Source: Methylobacterium longum (GTDB lineage Bacteria; Pseudomonadota; Alphaproteobacteria; Rhizobiales; Beijerinckiaceae). Taken from it: a stretch of DNA of 64,000 nt. Shown here in pieces: positions 1-12,081 of the stretch (positions within the stretch are counted from its first letter, which is position 1; each line of letters starts with the position of its first letter). The stretch is from NCBI RefSeq assembly GCF_022179385.1, contig NZ_BPQS01000007.1:62001-126000 (forward strand), written 5' to 3'. Below the pieces are notes generated by a model, which was not told the DNA's origin, did not search any database, and saw nothing but the letters and a program-made list of their open reading frames with translations. The position numbers were made by a program, and so were the translations under genes.

Positions 1-1587
1 CTGTCCGTGCAGGGTCGCCCCGACCGCCGACCCGATCAGGCCCGCCTCGGCGATCTCGCCGATGCCGTCGGCGAAGCGGAGGGTGATGGCGGCGCGCTCG
101 AAGGCCGTACGGCCGTTGCGGCGCGCGAGCGCCCCGGCCGCGACGGCACCGTTGCGGTGGATGACGTCGGCGAGGTCGAGGCCCGTGATCGTGCCGTTCT
201 CGACGGCGAGGCTCGCCCGACCGCCGAGGCGCGCCAAGAGGCCGGCGCTGTCGCGGGCGCTGGCCTCGAGGGCGAACTGGCCGTGCGCAGGCCCCGTCAG
301 CCAGCGGGCTACGCCGAGGTCGCTCAGCAGGCTGCCGAGATCGAGGCGGTCGAGGCTTCCCTGCGCGCGCATCTCGGTCGCGTCCGGATCGGCTCCGCTC
401 GCCAGGGTCATCCGGCCCTTGAACGTGCCGTTCTGGATCCGGGCCCGGTTCACCGCGATCTCGACGGCGGCGTCGCGCACCAGGACGCTCGCCGCCAGAT
501 CCTGGACCTGAACCGGCCCGACCTGTCCCTCGGCCGCCGACAGGCGCAGATCGAGGTCCCCGCGCGTGAACGGTCCCAGGGCCAGCGGTCGGGTTTCCCG
601 GTCGAGGAGTTGCCTGAGGTCACCGACCAGGGGCGCGAGGTCGAGGGTCTCGGCCGCCAGCGTCGCCTGAACGGAGAGGCGGGGCGTGGCGCCGGGGCCC
701 AGGGCGACGGAGCCCGCGCCCTCCAGCACGTTCTGGCCGAGGCCGATCCGCAGGCTTGGCCAGGACACCGACCTGTCCGCGGTCTCGATCCGCCCGGCGA
801 TCGAGAAAGCGCCGGCGAGGGGCGAGAGCGGCACGTCCCGGCCGATCCAGGTGAGGCACTCCGGCAGCGCGCGCGTCTCGAACCGCACCTGTCCGGCGAG
901 GACCGGCAGCGCAGCGCCGGGCCTCGGGGGCGCCACCGTCCCGTCCGCCGCGAGGCGCCCGCCCGGCCACGCGACCTCCGCGGAGAACGGGCTGCTTCGC
1001 CCCTGGACGATGTCGGCCGGGCGCAGGTTCGCCAGGGTGATCCGCGTGGCCACGCCCTGCCAGGTCAGGCTCGCACGGCCCTCCGCCGCGGCGCTCCAGA
1101 ACGGCCATGCGAGGTCGAGGTCGATGTCCCGGGCCTCATCGCCACCGTCGAGGCGGGCAGCGCTCAGAGTGATCCGGCGCGGCCGCACCGTCCCGCCGGC
1201 GCGGGCCTGCTCGGCGAGGCGGGTCAGGGGCGTCCGCCAATCGGCGTCGCGCGCGAGGCGGGCGCCCTCCAGGCGCAGCCCCCCCACGGCCGCCCGCCCG
1301 GCGAGCAGGCTCAGAAGATCGAAGTCGAGGACCAGGCGGCCGTCCGCCGCCAGCGGCGGCCCGTTTGATTCCGCCGCCACGCGGACGCGGCCCAGGGTGA
1401 GGCGCGGCAGGGGCAGCAGCGTCAGGCTCGCCGGCCCCTCGACGGTCACCGTGAGACCGTATGCGTCGAAGGCGCGGCCGGCGAAGGCGGAAGCCCTCAC
1501 GGCATCCACCGGCCAGTCGCGCAGGCCGAGACCAGCGACGACCACGCTCCCGGCGGCGAGGAAGAGGATAGGGCGGCGCGGCGACAT
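1..1587 (-). CDS. AsmA family protein, C-terminal part cut by the window edge
   Basis: The reading frame runs open from an ATG at 1587 to the left edge, so the C-terminus is missing. It begins MSPRRPILFLAAGSVVVAG, a short positively charged start followed by one hydrophobic segment that fits an N-terminal membrane anchor. After it come beta-rich stretches such as 'VTVEGPASLTLLPLPRLTLG' and a later region 'GRASLAVENGTITGLDLADV', which is the pattern of the AsmA/AsmA_2 domains. Proteins of this family are inner-membrane anchored, lie mostly in the periplasm, and are linked to outer-membrane assembly and phospholipid transport between membranes. The visible part is 529 residues, compatible with the usual 600 or more. 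The family call rests on sequence style, not on a single catalytic motif, because the family has none. Confidence 0.72.
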   Translation of the reverse strand, partial: MSPRRPILFLAAGSVVVAGLGLRDWPVDAVRASAFAGRAFDAYGLTVTVEGPASLTLLPLPRLTLGRVRVAAESNGPPLAADGRLVLDFDLLSLLAGRAAVGGLRLEGARLARDADWRTPLTRLAEQARAGGTVRPRRITLSAARLDGGDEARDIDLDLAWPFWSAAAEGRASLTWQGVATRITLANLRPADIVQGRSSPFSAEVAWPGGRLAADGTVAPPRPGAALPVLAGQVRFETRALPECLTWIGRDVPLSPLAGAFSIAGRIETADRSVSWPSLRIGLGQNVLEGAGSVALGPGATPRLSVQATLAAETLDLAPLVGDLRQLLDRETRPLALGPFTRGDLDLRLSAAEGQVGPVQVQDLAASVLVRDAAVEIAVNRARIQNGTFKGRMTLASGADPDATEMRAQGSLDRLDLGSLLSDLGVARWLTGPAHGQFALEASARDSAGLLARLGGRASLAVENGTITGLDLADVIHRNGAVAAGALARRNGRTAFERAAITLRFADGIGEIAEAGLIGSAVGATLHGQ

Positions 1588-1897
1588 CTTGCTCCGGACG
1601 GGCCGCGGTTGCGGCCGGAAGCCGGGGCCGCGCCAGGCCCCCTCAAGCCGTCGCGGGGCCCGGCAGGCTCTGCTCATCGAGGCGGCGTTGTAGCGTCCTC
1701 CGCGGGTTTTGTCTGCCGGCTCCGCACAGGACCTTCGGCCCCTCCCCTGCCGCCGGGGGTTACGGATCGCCGCCGGCCGCACGGAGTTGCGGTGTACGGC
1801 ACTGGATTTCGCCGGGGGAATCGCCGACAGGGGGCGCGAGGAAACGCGCTTCCCAAAGATTTCGGCCGGTCGGGTCCGGCGGGAAAAGGACGGTTCG
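1588..1897. other. Intergenic region between AsmA gene and scoA
   Basis: About 310 bases between two divergent genes. It must hold both promoters, but I could not pick a convincing -35/-10 pair in this G+C-rich sequence. No RNA structure or coding remnant is recognised. Confidence 0.5.
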
Positions 1898-2638
1898 ATG
1901 AAGAAGGTCTACTCGGATGCCGCCGCGGCGCTCGCCGGCCTCCTGCGCGACGACATGATGGTGATGTGCGGCGGCTTCGGCCTGTGCGGCATTCCCGACG
2001 AGCTGATCGAGGCGGTGCGCCTCTCCGGCGTCAAGGGCCTGACCGTCGTCTCGAACAATGCCGGCATCGACGGCGTCGGCCTCGGCAAGCTCCTCGACAC
2101 CCGCCAGGTGCGGAAGATGATCTCGTCCTACGTGGGCGAGAACAAGGAATTCGCCCGGCAGTATCTCGGCGGCGAGCTGGAGATCGAGTTCAACCCGCAG
2201 GGAACGCTGGCCGAGCGCATCCGCGCCGGCGGCGCCGGCATCCCGGCCTTCTTCACCAAGACCGGCGTCGGCACCAAGGTCGCCGAGGGCAAGGAGGTGC
2301 GCGAGTTCGACGGCGAGCACTTCGTCATGGAGCGCGGCCTGTTCGCCGACCTCGCCCTGGTCCACGCCCATACGGGCGATACCGAGGGGAACCTCCGCTA
2401 CCGGATGACCGCGCGCAACTTCAACCCGATGATGGCGACCGCCGCCCGGATGACGGTGGCGCAGGTGGAGCACCTCGTGAAGCCCGGCGAGATCGACCCG
2501 GACACCATCCACACGCCCGGCATCTTCGTGAAGCGCATCATCGACGTGGGCACGCGCGACAAGCGCATCGAGCAGCGCACGACCCGCAAGCGCGGCGACA
2601 GCACCCCGGCCGCCGCCGCCGGCGGCGGCACGCACTGA
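1898..2638 (+). CDS. scoA: 3-oxoacid CoA-transferase subunit A
   Basis: Alpha subunit (246 residues) of a family I CoA-transferase that moves CoA between succinyl-CoA and a 3-oxoacid such as acetoacetate. The chosen ATG gives the standard family start, MKKVYSDAAAALAGLLRDD. The glycine-rich CoA-binding segment 'MCGGFGLCGIPDELIEAV' follows at residues 23-40, then 'GLTVVSNNAGIDGVGLGKLL', both typical of ScoA/AtoD-like subunits. Upstream in-frame sequence does not resemble the family and has no better start. The beta subunit follows after 24 bases, so the two are co-transcribed and form the usual heteromer. In methylotrophs that cycle polyhydroxybutyrate this enzyme lets acetoacetate re-enter metabolism; that role is inferred. 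The Ala/Gly-rich C-terminal tail is not conserved in the family. Confidence 0.92.
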   Translation: MKKVYSDAAAALAGLLRDDMMVMCGGFGLCGIPDELIEAVRLSGVKGLTVVSNNAGIDGVGLGKLLDTRQVRKMISSYVGENKEFARQYLGGELEIEFNPQGTLAERIRAGGAGIPAFFTKTGVGTKVAEGKEVREFDGEHFVMERGLFADLALVHAHTGDTEGNLRYRMTARNFNPMMATAARMTVAQVEHLVKPGEIDPDTIHTPGIFVKRIIDVGTRDKRIEQRTTRKRGDSTPAAAAGGGTH

Positions 2639-2662
2639 TCGGACGGGAAGGGAGCGAACATC

Positions 2663-3325
2663 ATGGCCTGGACCCGCGAGCAGATGGCGGCGCGCGCCGC
2701 CAAGGAGCTGGAGGACGGCTTCTACGTGAACCTCGGCATCGGCATCCCGACGCTGGTGTCGAACTACATCCCCGAGGGCATGTCGGTGCAGCTTCAATCC
2801 GAGAACGGCATGCTGGGCATGGGTCCCTTCCCGTACGAGGGTGAGGAGGACCCGGACCTGATCAACGCCGGCAAGCAGACCATCACCGCCCTGCCGACGA
2901 CGAGCTACTTCTCCTCGGCCGACTCCTTCGGGATGATCCGCGGCGGTCACATCAACCTGTCGATCCTCGGCGCCATGCAGGTGGCCGGCAACGGCGACCT
3001 CGCCAACTGGATGATCCCGGGCAAGATGGTGAAGGGGATGGGCGGCGCCATGGACCTCGTGGCGGGCGTGAAGCGCGTCGTGGTGGTGATGGAGCACGTC
3101 GCCAGAAACAAGGACGGCACCGAGAGCCCGAAGCTGCTCAAGGCCTGCGACCTGCCGCTGACCGGCACCCAGGTGGTCGACCTCGTCATCACCGACCTCG
3201 GCGTGTTCGAGATCGACAAGAAGGGCGACGGCGGCATGAGGCTCATCGAGCTCGCCGACGGCGTCACCGAGGACGAGATCCGGACGAAGACCGAGGCGGA
3301 CTTCACGGTCGCGCTGAAGGGCTGA
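2663..3325 (+). CDS. scoB: 3-oxoacid CoA-transferase subunit B
   Basis: Beta subunit (220 residues) and partner of the preceding gene. It carries the catalytic region: '[13 protein letters not shown]' near residue 27 and '[12 protein letters not shown]' near residue 51, where the glutamate is the family's known nucleophile that forms the enzyme-CoA thioester. '[14 protein letters not shown]' and '[14 protein letters not shown]' are further conserved ScoB/AtoA blocks. Length matches the family (about 210-220). The start lies 24 bases after scoA with a GGGAG motif upstream. A short GC stem follows the stop and may end the operon. Confidence 0.93.
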   Translation: MAWTREQMAARAAKELEDGFYVNLGIGIPTLVSNYIPEGMSVQLQSENGMLGMGPFPYEGEEDPDLINAGKQTITALPTTSYFSSADSFGMIRGGHINLSILGAMQVAGNGDLANWMIPGKMVKGMGGAMDLVAGVKRVVVVMEHVARNKDGTESPKLLKACDLPLTGTQVVDLVITDLGVFEIDKKGDGGMRLIELADGVTEDEIRTKTEADFTVALKG

Positions 3326-3334
3326 TCCACGCGA

Positions 3335-3358
3335 GCCCGGCGACACCCTTCGCCGGGC
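3335..3358 (+). terminator. Possible terminator hairpin after scoB
   Basis: An 8-base perfect inverted repeat (gcccggcg / cgccgggc) with an 8-base loop starts ten bases past the scoB stop. There is no T-run after it, so intrinsic termination is uncertain. Confidence 0.4.
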
Positions 3359-3581
3359 ATCGTGATCGGGGATCGTCCCCCCCGCGTTATGATCCCGAAC
3401 GGCTCCGCAGCAGCCTCGGCGGCGCGCTCCCGGGACGCGGTTCGATCTGGGGGCTTCCGCTGCGCCCCCGCACCGCGCGATGGCGGCGCGGGCGGGATGG
3501 CCCGCGGCGGCGGAGTCAGGCCCCGCGCTCCGACCATTCCGGTCCGCCCGACGAGGATCGCCGGGCGGGCCCCTCGCGTCG

Positions 3582-4268
3582 TTACATGGGCGGGGTCAGG
3601 CCGTCCTTGCCGACGGCCACCAGCTTGCCCTCGGCCTTGGCGCCGTCCTTGGCGACCACCGCGAACACCTTGGAGCCCGGGCTCAGGATCGCCTTGTCGG
3701 CCGGCTCGAAGGCGACGATCGGCGCCGAGGACGGCACCACGATCTCCTTCGACCCGTCCTTGCCGTAGCTCACCGTCAGGGTCCGCTCGCCGCCGGAGGC
3801 CGCCTTGTCGGCCTTCACGGTGCCGTTGGTCATCGCGCTCTTCACCTTGGGCGCGTTCGAGGTCTCGGCCTTCACGGTGCCGTTGGTCATGGCGCTCTTC
3901 ACCTTGGCGCCGGCGCCCGCGGTCTGGTCGGTGATCGTGTCCCAGCCGTAATGGCCCTCGCCGGTGCCGCGCATCGACTCGGGGAACAGCACCACCTCCA
4001 GGGCCGTCATCGGATCCTCGCCCTTGGTGGCCGTGCCGATGAAGACGCCGTCCTTGATGGCGTCGAGGTTCGACGGGACCACCCAGGCGAACTTGGCGCC
4101 GCCGACATCCACCGTCTCCGACTTGCCGTCGTCGGTCTTGATCGTGAGCGTGCTGCCCTCGGCCTTGTCGATGGTGCCGCGGACGCGCTCGACCTGCGCG
4201 GCGAGGGCCGCGCTCGACAGCAGGGCTGTCAGGCCGGCGGCGGCGAGGGTCTTGCTGAGGTGCTTCAT
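3582..4268 (-). CDS. Secreted conserved protein of unknown function
   Basis: A 228-residue protein with a clear Sec signal peptide (MKHLSKTLAAAGLTALLSSA, cleavage expected after ALA near residue 23), so periplasmic. The mature part is a beta-rich, lysine- and valine-rich sequence with a 'RGTIDKAEGSTLTIKTDDG' opening that resembles small OB-like or DUF5666-type beta domains. The middle has a duplicated block: 'KVKSAMTNGTVKA' occurs twice, 20 residues apart. No catalytic motif or cysteine pair is visible. It stands alone between scoB and acnA and is read towards scoB. I do not recognise a function; some related proteins have been labelled as metal transporter components, which the sequence does not support because it lacks membrane spans beyond the signal. 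Confidence 0.8.
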   Translation of the reverse strand: MKHLSKTLAAAGLTALLSSAALAAQVERVRGTIDKAEGSTLTIKTDDGKSETVDVGGAKFAWVVPSNLDAIKDGVFIGTATKGEDPMTALEVVLFPESMRGTGEGHYGWDTITDQTAGAGAKVKSAMTNGTVKAETSNAPKVKSAMTNGTVKADKAASGGERTLTVSYGKDGSKEIVVPSSAPIVAFEPADKAILSPGSKVFAVVAKDGAKAEGKLVAVGKDGLTPPM

Positions 4269-4366
4269 CGGGATCCCATCCTGACTTCAGGAGCCGGGTT
4301 ATGGGGCGCCAGACCCGCCAAACAAGGTTGCGCGCAAGCGAAACATACCAGACTGACAGACAAATA

Positions 4367-4392
4367 AGGCGGCGCCCTCCCGGGCGCCGCCT
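4367..4392 (-). terminator. Rho-independent terminator of acnA
   Basis: A perfect 10-base stem (aggcggcgcc / ggcgccgcct) with a 6-base loop, followed in the minus-strand sense by TTATTTGTC. It lies 44 bases past the acnA stop. Confidence 0.8.
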
Positions 4393-4435
4393 CGAACTCA
4401 CCCGGGTGCGGCGCGAACGCCGCCCCGCTGAGGGA

Positions 4436-7135
<2,700 letters not shown>

Positions 7136-7576
7136 GGCTGGTTCTATCCTCGCTGCGGTTGTCGAACACGCACAGGCAAGACCTGCGCTACGAAGTCTGT
7201 GTTCGGCCTGTGTAGCGCCCGACGGGCGCGCGCCGCCCCGGGAGTGCCCGGGCAGGAGACGATGCGCGGGGGCGATTTGGACGCCCGTGGAGCCGCGCGG
7301 CGCAGCCGCGGAACGATATAGAACTTTTCGAATCTGGCCGCTACCGTGTCGTGATGACAGGTGCGTTTGCGTGTCCGGCATGGCGCGGAGGCGCGTGACG
7401 GTGGCGGGCGGACGCGCGGGGTCGCTTCGCCGTGACCGGCACTCAGGCGTCCTGGCACGGCGTCACGCAGGGGATCCGCGTCGCGGCCCCTGAACGGCAA
7501 GGCGGTTGACGGCAAGGCGGTTGTTCGTCGGAGGTCTCGGGGCGTCCGCGAAGCGGTACTGTGATGCGCCGCCGCG
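7136..7576. other. Intergenic region upstream of acnA
   Basis: About 440 bases between acnA and the TPR gene, both on the minus strand. It must carry the acnA promoter; a TATATC hexamer at about 7315-7320 (minus sense) is a possible -10, but no matching -35 is convincing. A 15-base tandem duplication lies inside at 7494-7523. No small gene or RNA family is recognised. Confidence 0.5.
7494..7523. repeat. 15-base direct tandem duplication
   Basis: The unit acggcaaggcggttg occurs twice back to back with no mismatch. It is intergenic and has no obvious role. Confidence 0.85.
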
Positions 7577-8389
7577 TCACCCCTGCCCCGGCGCACCCGC
7601 GCCGGACAGCGCCTTGGACCGATTCGGCTGGGCCGCGAGCTTGCGCAGGGACGCGACGTTCGTGGCCGCCTCCTCGGGGCTCATGTCGCGGCACAGGACC
7701 GCCTCGGCGTCGGCGAACCGGCCCTTCAGGCCCAGCACCATGGCGAGGTTCGCCCGCACCCGCGCATCGGCACCGGGCTGGTCGGCGGCCAGACGCAGGG
7801 TCTGCTCGGCCTGATCGAGGTTGCGCGACAGGGCGTAGGACAGGCCGAGATTCGACAGGAGCGAGGGCTCGTTGGGCCGGATCTTGAGGGCGGCTTCGTA
7901 GAAGCCCTGGGCGCGGGTCTGCTCGCCGAGCTGTGCGGAGGCTGAGCCCTGCGCCGACAGGATGCGCCAATCCGGGGCCGCCGGGGAATGGGCGTTGGCG
8001 AGGACGTCGATCGCCTCGCGGTAGCGGCCGACCTCGACCAGCGACTTGCCGTAGGCGCCGAGGATCACGGTGTCGCGCGGGTTGCGCAGGGCCGCCTGCT
8101 GGAGGACGGCGCTCGCCTGGCTGGTCTGGTCGGTGGCCCGGAGGGCGCGGGCATACGCGATGGCGGTGCGGGCGTCGCCCGGGTTGGCGTTGTAGCGTTC
8201 GGCCAGCGACTCGACCTCCTTGCGGGCATCGGGCGCTCGGGCGCCGCGATCGCCGATCGAGCCGGTCGTCTCCGGGGAGCGGGTGTTGCAGCCGGCGAGG
8301 CCGAGGGCGGCCAGCAGGGCGACGGCGAGGCCGGCGCGGCGTCCCGCGGAAGCCGACGTGGTGGCGACACGGGTCAGGGCCGTCATCAT
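7577..8389 (-). CDS. TadD-like tetratricopeptide-repeat lipoprotein
   Basis: A 270-residue outer- or inner-membrane lipoprotein. The signal sequence ends in the lipobox 'LAALGLAGC' near residue 34, followed by 'NTRSPETTGSIG', an opening common in Rhizobiales TadD proteins. The rest is helical TPR sequence: for example 'ILGAYGKSLVEVGRYREAID', 'SAQLGEQTRAQGFYEAALKI' and 'LSNLGLSYALSRNLDQAEQT', five or so repeats in all. TadD proteins help localise the secretin of Flp/Tad pili; no other tad gene is in this window, so the pilus role is an inference from the family. Two adjacent ATG codons (8389 and 8386) are both possible; the first has GGAG at a suitable distance. Confidence 0.82.
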   Translation of the reverse strand: MMTALTRVATTSASAGRRAGLAVALLAALGLAGCNTRSPETTGSIGDRGARAPDARKEVESLAERYNANPGDARTAIAYARALRATDQTSQASAVLQQAALRNPRDTVILGAYGKSLVEVGRYREAIDVLANAHSPAAPDWRILSAQGSASAQLGEQTRAQGFYEAALKIRPNEPSLLSNLGLSYALSRNLDQAEQTLRLAADQPGADARVRANLAMVLGLKGRFADAEAVLCRDMSPEEAATNVASLRKLAAQPNRSKALSGAGAPGQG

Positions 8390-8512
8390 GGTACGCTCCG
8401 CGGGCGGGACGGTGAAGGCTGGCGCGCGCTTCACGCTCCCGGCCGGCCGGTGATAGAGCGTTAACCCTAACCAGCGGTTAAGCCGGCGGACCGGCCGGCG
8501 CACGAGAGGCCC

Positions 8513-9928
8513 ATGACTCAGGCTGACACGACGCAGGCCGGAACTCCGGCAGGGCGGCCGGCTATGATGCCCGCAGACACGCCGGCCGTGCCGGTGACCC
8601 TGGTCACGACGGCGTCCTGGACGGAGGCCGAGGCCGGCCTGGAACAGGCCCAGCGGCGATTTGCGCAGGCCCTCGGCTTCACGCCGAAGGCGGGCAGCCT
8701 CGCTCTGCTGCCCGGCCCGGACGGCACCCTCGCCCGCGTGCTGTACGGCCTCGGCGACCCCGAGGCGCCCACCTACGACCGGCTGCTCGTCGGCAAGCTG
8801 CTGGGTCTGCTGCCCGAGGGCATCTTCCGCCTGGAGAACGCGCCCGATCCCGCAGAGGCCGCCCTCGCGTGGCTGATGGGGAGCTACCGGTTCGGCCGCT
8901 ACCGCTCCGGCGGCGGCACCAAGGCGCGGCTCGCGGCGACGGCGGGCATCGATGCCACCGAAGTGGAGCGCATCGCCGCCGCGGTGGCGCTTGGCCGCGA
9001 CCTCGTCAACACCCCCGCCAACGACCTCGGCCCCGCCGAGATCGAGGCCGCCGCCCGGGGGCTCGCCGAGCGCCATGGCGCGGCGATCAGTGTCGTGCAG
9101 GGGGACGCGCTCGCCAGCAATTTCCCCCTGATCCACGCCGTAGGGGTCGCTTCGCCGCGGGCGCCGCGGCTGATCGATCTGACCTGGGGCCCGGCGGACG
9201 CCCCGCGCGTGACCCTGGTCGGCAAGGGCGTGGCCTTCGACACGGGCGGCCTCGACATCAAGCCGTCCTCCGCGATGCTGCTGATGAAGAAGGATATGGG
9301 CGGCGCCGCCGCGGCGCTCGCGGCGGCCGACATGGTCATGGGCGCCGGTCTCAGGCTGCGCCTGCGCGTGCTCATCCCCGCGGTGGAGAACGCGGTCTCG
9401 GGCAATGCCTTCCGCCCCGGCGACGTGTTGCCGAGCCGCGCCGGACTCAGCATCGAGATCGGCAACACCGACGCGGAAGGCCGGCTGATCCTCGCGGACG
9501 CCCTGACCCTGGCCGATGCGGACGGCCCGGAGCTGATCCTCGATTACTCGACGCTGACGGGCGCGGCGCGGGTGGCGCTCGGGCCGGACCTGCCCGCATT
9601 CTTCACGGAGGACGAAGCGCTGGCCGAGGCGGTGGCGCAGGCCGGCCGGACGGCGATCGACCCGATCTGGCGGATGCCCCTGCACGCCCCCTACGCGAGC
9701 CTGCTCGACTCCAAGGTGGCCGACCTCAACAACGTCTCGGGCGGGCCTTTCGCGGGGGCGATCACTGCGGCCCTGTTCCTGCGGCGCTTCGCTCCGAAGA
9801 CGAAGGCGCACGGGCATTTCGACCTGTACGGCTGGAACCCCTCGACCAAGCCCGGCCGGCCGGAGGGCGGCGAGGTCCAGACCGCGCGGCTGACCTACGC
9901 GCTCCTGAAGGCGCGCTACGGGGGGTGA
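8513..9928 (+). CDS. M17 leucyl aminopeptidase family protein
   Basis: Cytosolic M17 zinc/manganese aminopeptidase (471 residues) that releases N-terminal residues from peptides. The C-terminal catalytic domain has the metal and catalytic residues in place: 'LVGKGVAFDTGGLDIKPSSA' near residue 240 (Lys and Asp ligands), 'LMKKDMGGAAAAL' and the signature 'NTDAEGRL' near residue 322 with Asp and Glu ligands. 'DYSTLTGAARVALG' follows as in PepA. The N-terminal domain is of normal length but diverged from E. coli PepA, like the PepB-type alphaproteobacterial paralogues. It is divergent from the TPR lipoprotein gene with a 123-base shared promoter region. The gene symbol is left blank because several paralogues usually coexist. 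Confidence 0.9.
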   Translation: MTQADTTQAGTPAGRPAMMPADTPAVPVTLVTTASWTEAEAGLEQAQRRFAQALGFTPKAGSLALLPGPDGTLARVLYGLGDPEAPTYDRLLVGKLLGLLPEGIFRLENAPDPAEAALAWLMGSYRFGRYRSGGGTKARLAATAGIDATEVERIAAAVALGRDLVNTPANDLGPAEIEAAARGLAERHGAAISVVQGDALASNFPLIHAVGVASPRAPRLIDLTWGPADAPRVTLVGKGVAFDTGGLDIKPSSAMLLMKKDMGGAAAALAAADMVMGAGLRLRLRVLIPAVENAVSGNAFRPGDVLPSRAGLSIEIGNTDAEGRLILADALTLADADGPELILDYSTLTGAARVALGPDLPAFFTEDEALAEAVAQAGRTAIDPIWRMPLHAPYASLLDSKVADLNNVSGGPFAGAITAALFLRRFAPKTKAHGHFDLYGWNPSTKPGRPEGGEVQTARLTYALLKARYGG

Positions 9929-10053
9929 TGCGGCTGCCGCGTCGTCGCGGGCGCTGCGGGGCTACCCGGCGCGGCGCCCGATCTCCGCGTCGGTGCGCCC
10001 GCGATGACGATGGCGCCGGCGGGCGTGCGGCCTGTTGGCGGGCACCGCGGCTT

Positions 10054-10161
10054 TCAGGCCGAAGATCGGGCGGGCCAGACGTCGACGTGACCCCCGAGCC
10101 GGTACAGCCGGCCCAGGGTCGTCAGGGTGTAGAGCCCGGGCAGCAACGGGATCCGGGGCAT
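10054..10161 (-). other. Possible small ORF or 3' gene remnant
   Basis: The only thing seen in the 318 bases (9929-10246) between the aminopeptidase and amidohydrolase genes. On the minus strand a frame that is open from about 10246 to a stop at 10054 reads as protein-like in its last part: 'MPRIPLLPGLYTLTTLGRLY' and then 'RLGGHVDVWPARSSA'. This could be the tail of a lost gene or a 35-residue ORF from the ATG at 10161. No Shine-Dalgarno is evident, and high G+C makes chance open frames common. Confidence 0.25.
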
Positions 10162-10246
10162 CTCGGCGATCTGGCCGGCGGGTCCCCTAAGGACGGGGCC
10201 GCCCCGCGCAGCCAGAGCGGGACGGCCTCGGCGAGGGCGTGAACCC

Positions 10247-11419
10247 TCAGGCTTGGAGCGGCAATCCCGTCTCGATCAGGCGCGCCCATAGGGAAGCGCC
10301 GTATGGCGCAGCCGCGTCGTTGAAGTCGTAATGGGGATGGTGGAGCGAGGCACTGTCGCCGTTGCCGATGAACATGTAGGCGCCGGGGCGGCGCTCGAGC
10401 ATGTAGGAGAAGTCCTCGGCGGTCATCATCGGCGCCACCGCGCGGTCGACGTTCTCCTCACCGACCACAGCCGCGGCTACGTCGGCCATGAAAACCGTCT
10501 CGGCCGGATGGTTCTCGGTAACCGGGTAGCTGCCGCCGAACTCGGTGACGCCGGTCGCGCCGAAGCCCGCGGCGATCTCGGCCACCAGCGTCTCGATGCG
10601 CGCCCGGACCTGCGTGCGCAGCGCCGAAGACAAGGTGCGCACGGTGCCCCGCAGGGTCACGGTCTGCGGCAGCACGTTGAACGCATCGCCGGCTTCGAGC
10701 GTGCACACCGAGACCACGGCCGACTGCACCGGATCGATGTTGCGCGACACGATGCTCTGCAGGGCGATGATGACGTGGCTCGCCACGAGCACGCTGTCGA
10801 CGGCGTTCTGCGGCAGGGCCGCGTGGCCGCCGCGGCCCTCGACGGTGATGGTGAAGCGGTCGGTGGAGGCCATGATCGGACCCGGCCGGACCGCGAAGGT
10901 CCCCACAGCCATGCCGGGGATGTTGTGCATCCCGTAGACCGATTCGATGCCGAAGCGCTCCATCAGCCCGTCCTCGACCATCGCCTCGCCGCCGCCGCCG
11001 CCCTCCTCCGCGGGCTGGAAGATCAGCACGGCCGCGCCGTCGAAATCGCGGGTCTCGGCGAGATACTTGGCGGCGCCCAGCAGCATCGTCGTGTGCCCGT
11101 CATGGCCGCAGGCGTGCATCATGCCCGGCACGGTCGAGCGGTAGGGCAGATCCCGCACCTCCTGGATCGGCAGCGCATCCACGTCCGCGCGCAGCCCGAT
11201 GGCGCGGTTGGAGGCGCGCCCCTTCCCGCGGATCACGCCGACGACTCCGGTGCGGCCGATGCCGGTCACCACCGCGTCGCAGCCGAAGGACCGGAGTTTC
11301 TCGGCCACGAACCCGGCCGTCCGCTCCACGTCGTAGAGCAGCTCCGGATGGGCGTGCAGGTCGTGGCGCCACGCCTGCATCGTTTCGGCGAAGTCGCGAA
11401 TCCGTTCGAGGACGGGCAT
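10247..11419 (-). CDS. M20 family amidohydrolase (hippurate hydrolase/N-acyl-amino-acid deacylase type)
   Basis: A 390-residue metalloenzyme of the M20D group that hydrolyses N-acyl amino acids or related amides in the cytoplasm. Visible signatures are 'WRHDLHAHPELLYDVERTA' near residue 17, 'GLRADVDALPIQE' near residue 74, 'MMHACGHDGHTTMLLGAAKY' near residue 99 (metal ligands), and 'IFQPAEEGGGGG' near residue 134, which contains the catalytic glutamate pair. The dimerisation segment 'GRGGHAALPQNAVDSVLVAS' is normal. Length matches the family. The true substrate cannot be told: hippurate, acetyl-amino acids and peptidic conjugates are all known for close relatives. It is monocistronic on the minus strand. 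Confidence 0.9.
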   Translation of the reverse strand: MPVLERIRDFAETMQAWRHDLHAHPELLYDVERTAGFVAEKLRSFGCDAVVTGIGRTGVVGVIRGKGRASNRAIGLRADVDALPIQEVRDLPYRSTVPGMMHACGHDGHTTMLLGAAKYLAETRDFDGAAVLIFQPAEEGGGGGEAMVEDGLMERFGIESVYGMHNIPGMAVGTFAVRPGPIMASTDRFTITVEGRGGHAALPQNAVDSVLVASHVIIALQSIVSRNIDPVQSAVVSVCTLEAGDAFNVLPQTVTLRGTVRTLSSALRTQVRARIETLVAEIAAGFGATGVTEFGGSYPVTENHPAETVFMADVAAAVVGEENVDRAVAPMMTAEDFSYMLERRPGAYMFIGNGDSASLHHPHYDFNDAAAPYGASLWARLIETGLPLQA

Positions 11420-11611
11420 CGGATCGGGGCTCTCGTGGTCCAGGGAATATCGACCGTCCCAGCAAAGCCGGGGCCAGAGCCGTCGTCAACGGCCGCGCTC
11501 GGGGAGGCCGCAGAAGGAAAGCTGACGGACGAGCGGTTGACCGCCGAGCGGTGGCCCGGCCGCGTCCACCTCAAACGTCGTCAAGAACCGACCGCGAGGA
11601 CGCTGCCCCGC

Positions 11612-12081
11612 TCAGACGCTCTTCCGCGCCGGTCCGCGCCCCGGCAAGCCGCGGCGCGACGGCCGGGGCATCGGCGCACGATCCGCCGCGGCGAGGTCGT
11701 CCAGGATCGGGCATTCGGGACGGTCGTCGCCGCAGCAGGCATCGGACAGGTGCTCCAGGGTCCGGGCCATGCCCTCCAATTCGGCGATGCGGCGGCGCAG
11801 ATCGGCGATCTGCTCCTGCGCGATCGCCTTCACTCCGGCACTCGGCCGGGCGCGGTCGCGCCAGAGCGCCAGCAGGTCCGCGATCCCGTCCACGCTGAAG
11901 CCGAGATCCCGGGCCCGGCGGATGAAGCGCAGCGTGTGCAGGTCGGCCTCGCCGTAATGGCGGTACCCGGACTCCGACCGAACGGCTGGCGGCAGCAGGC
12001 CTGTCGCCTCGTACCAGCGGATCATCTTGGCCGAGACGCCGGTGCGGCGCGCCGCCTCGCCGATGGTCAGGGGCGCGGCGC

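Noticed and set aside
7..1368. Long open frames on the plus strand over the first 1.6 kb
   Set aside because: They are Arg/Ala/Gly-rich shadows of the AsmA-like minus-strand gene, whose frame has a membrane anchor and family-like composition.
1760..3346. A 528-codon minus-strand frame across scoAB
   Set aside because: His/Asp/Ala-rich shadow of the two CoA-transferase genes, both of which have catalytic motifs.
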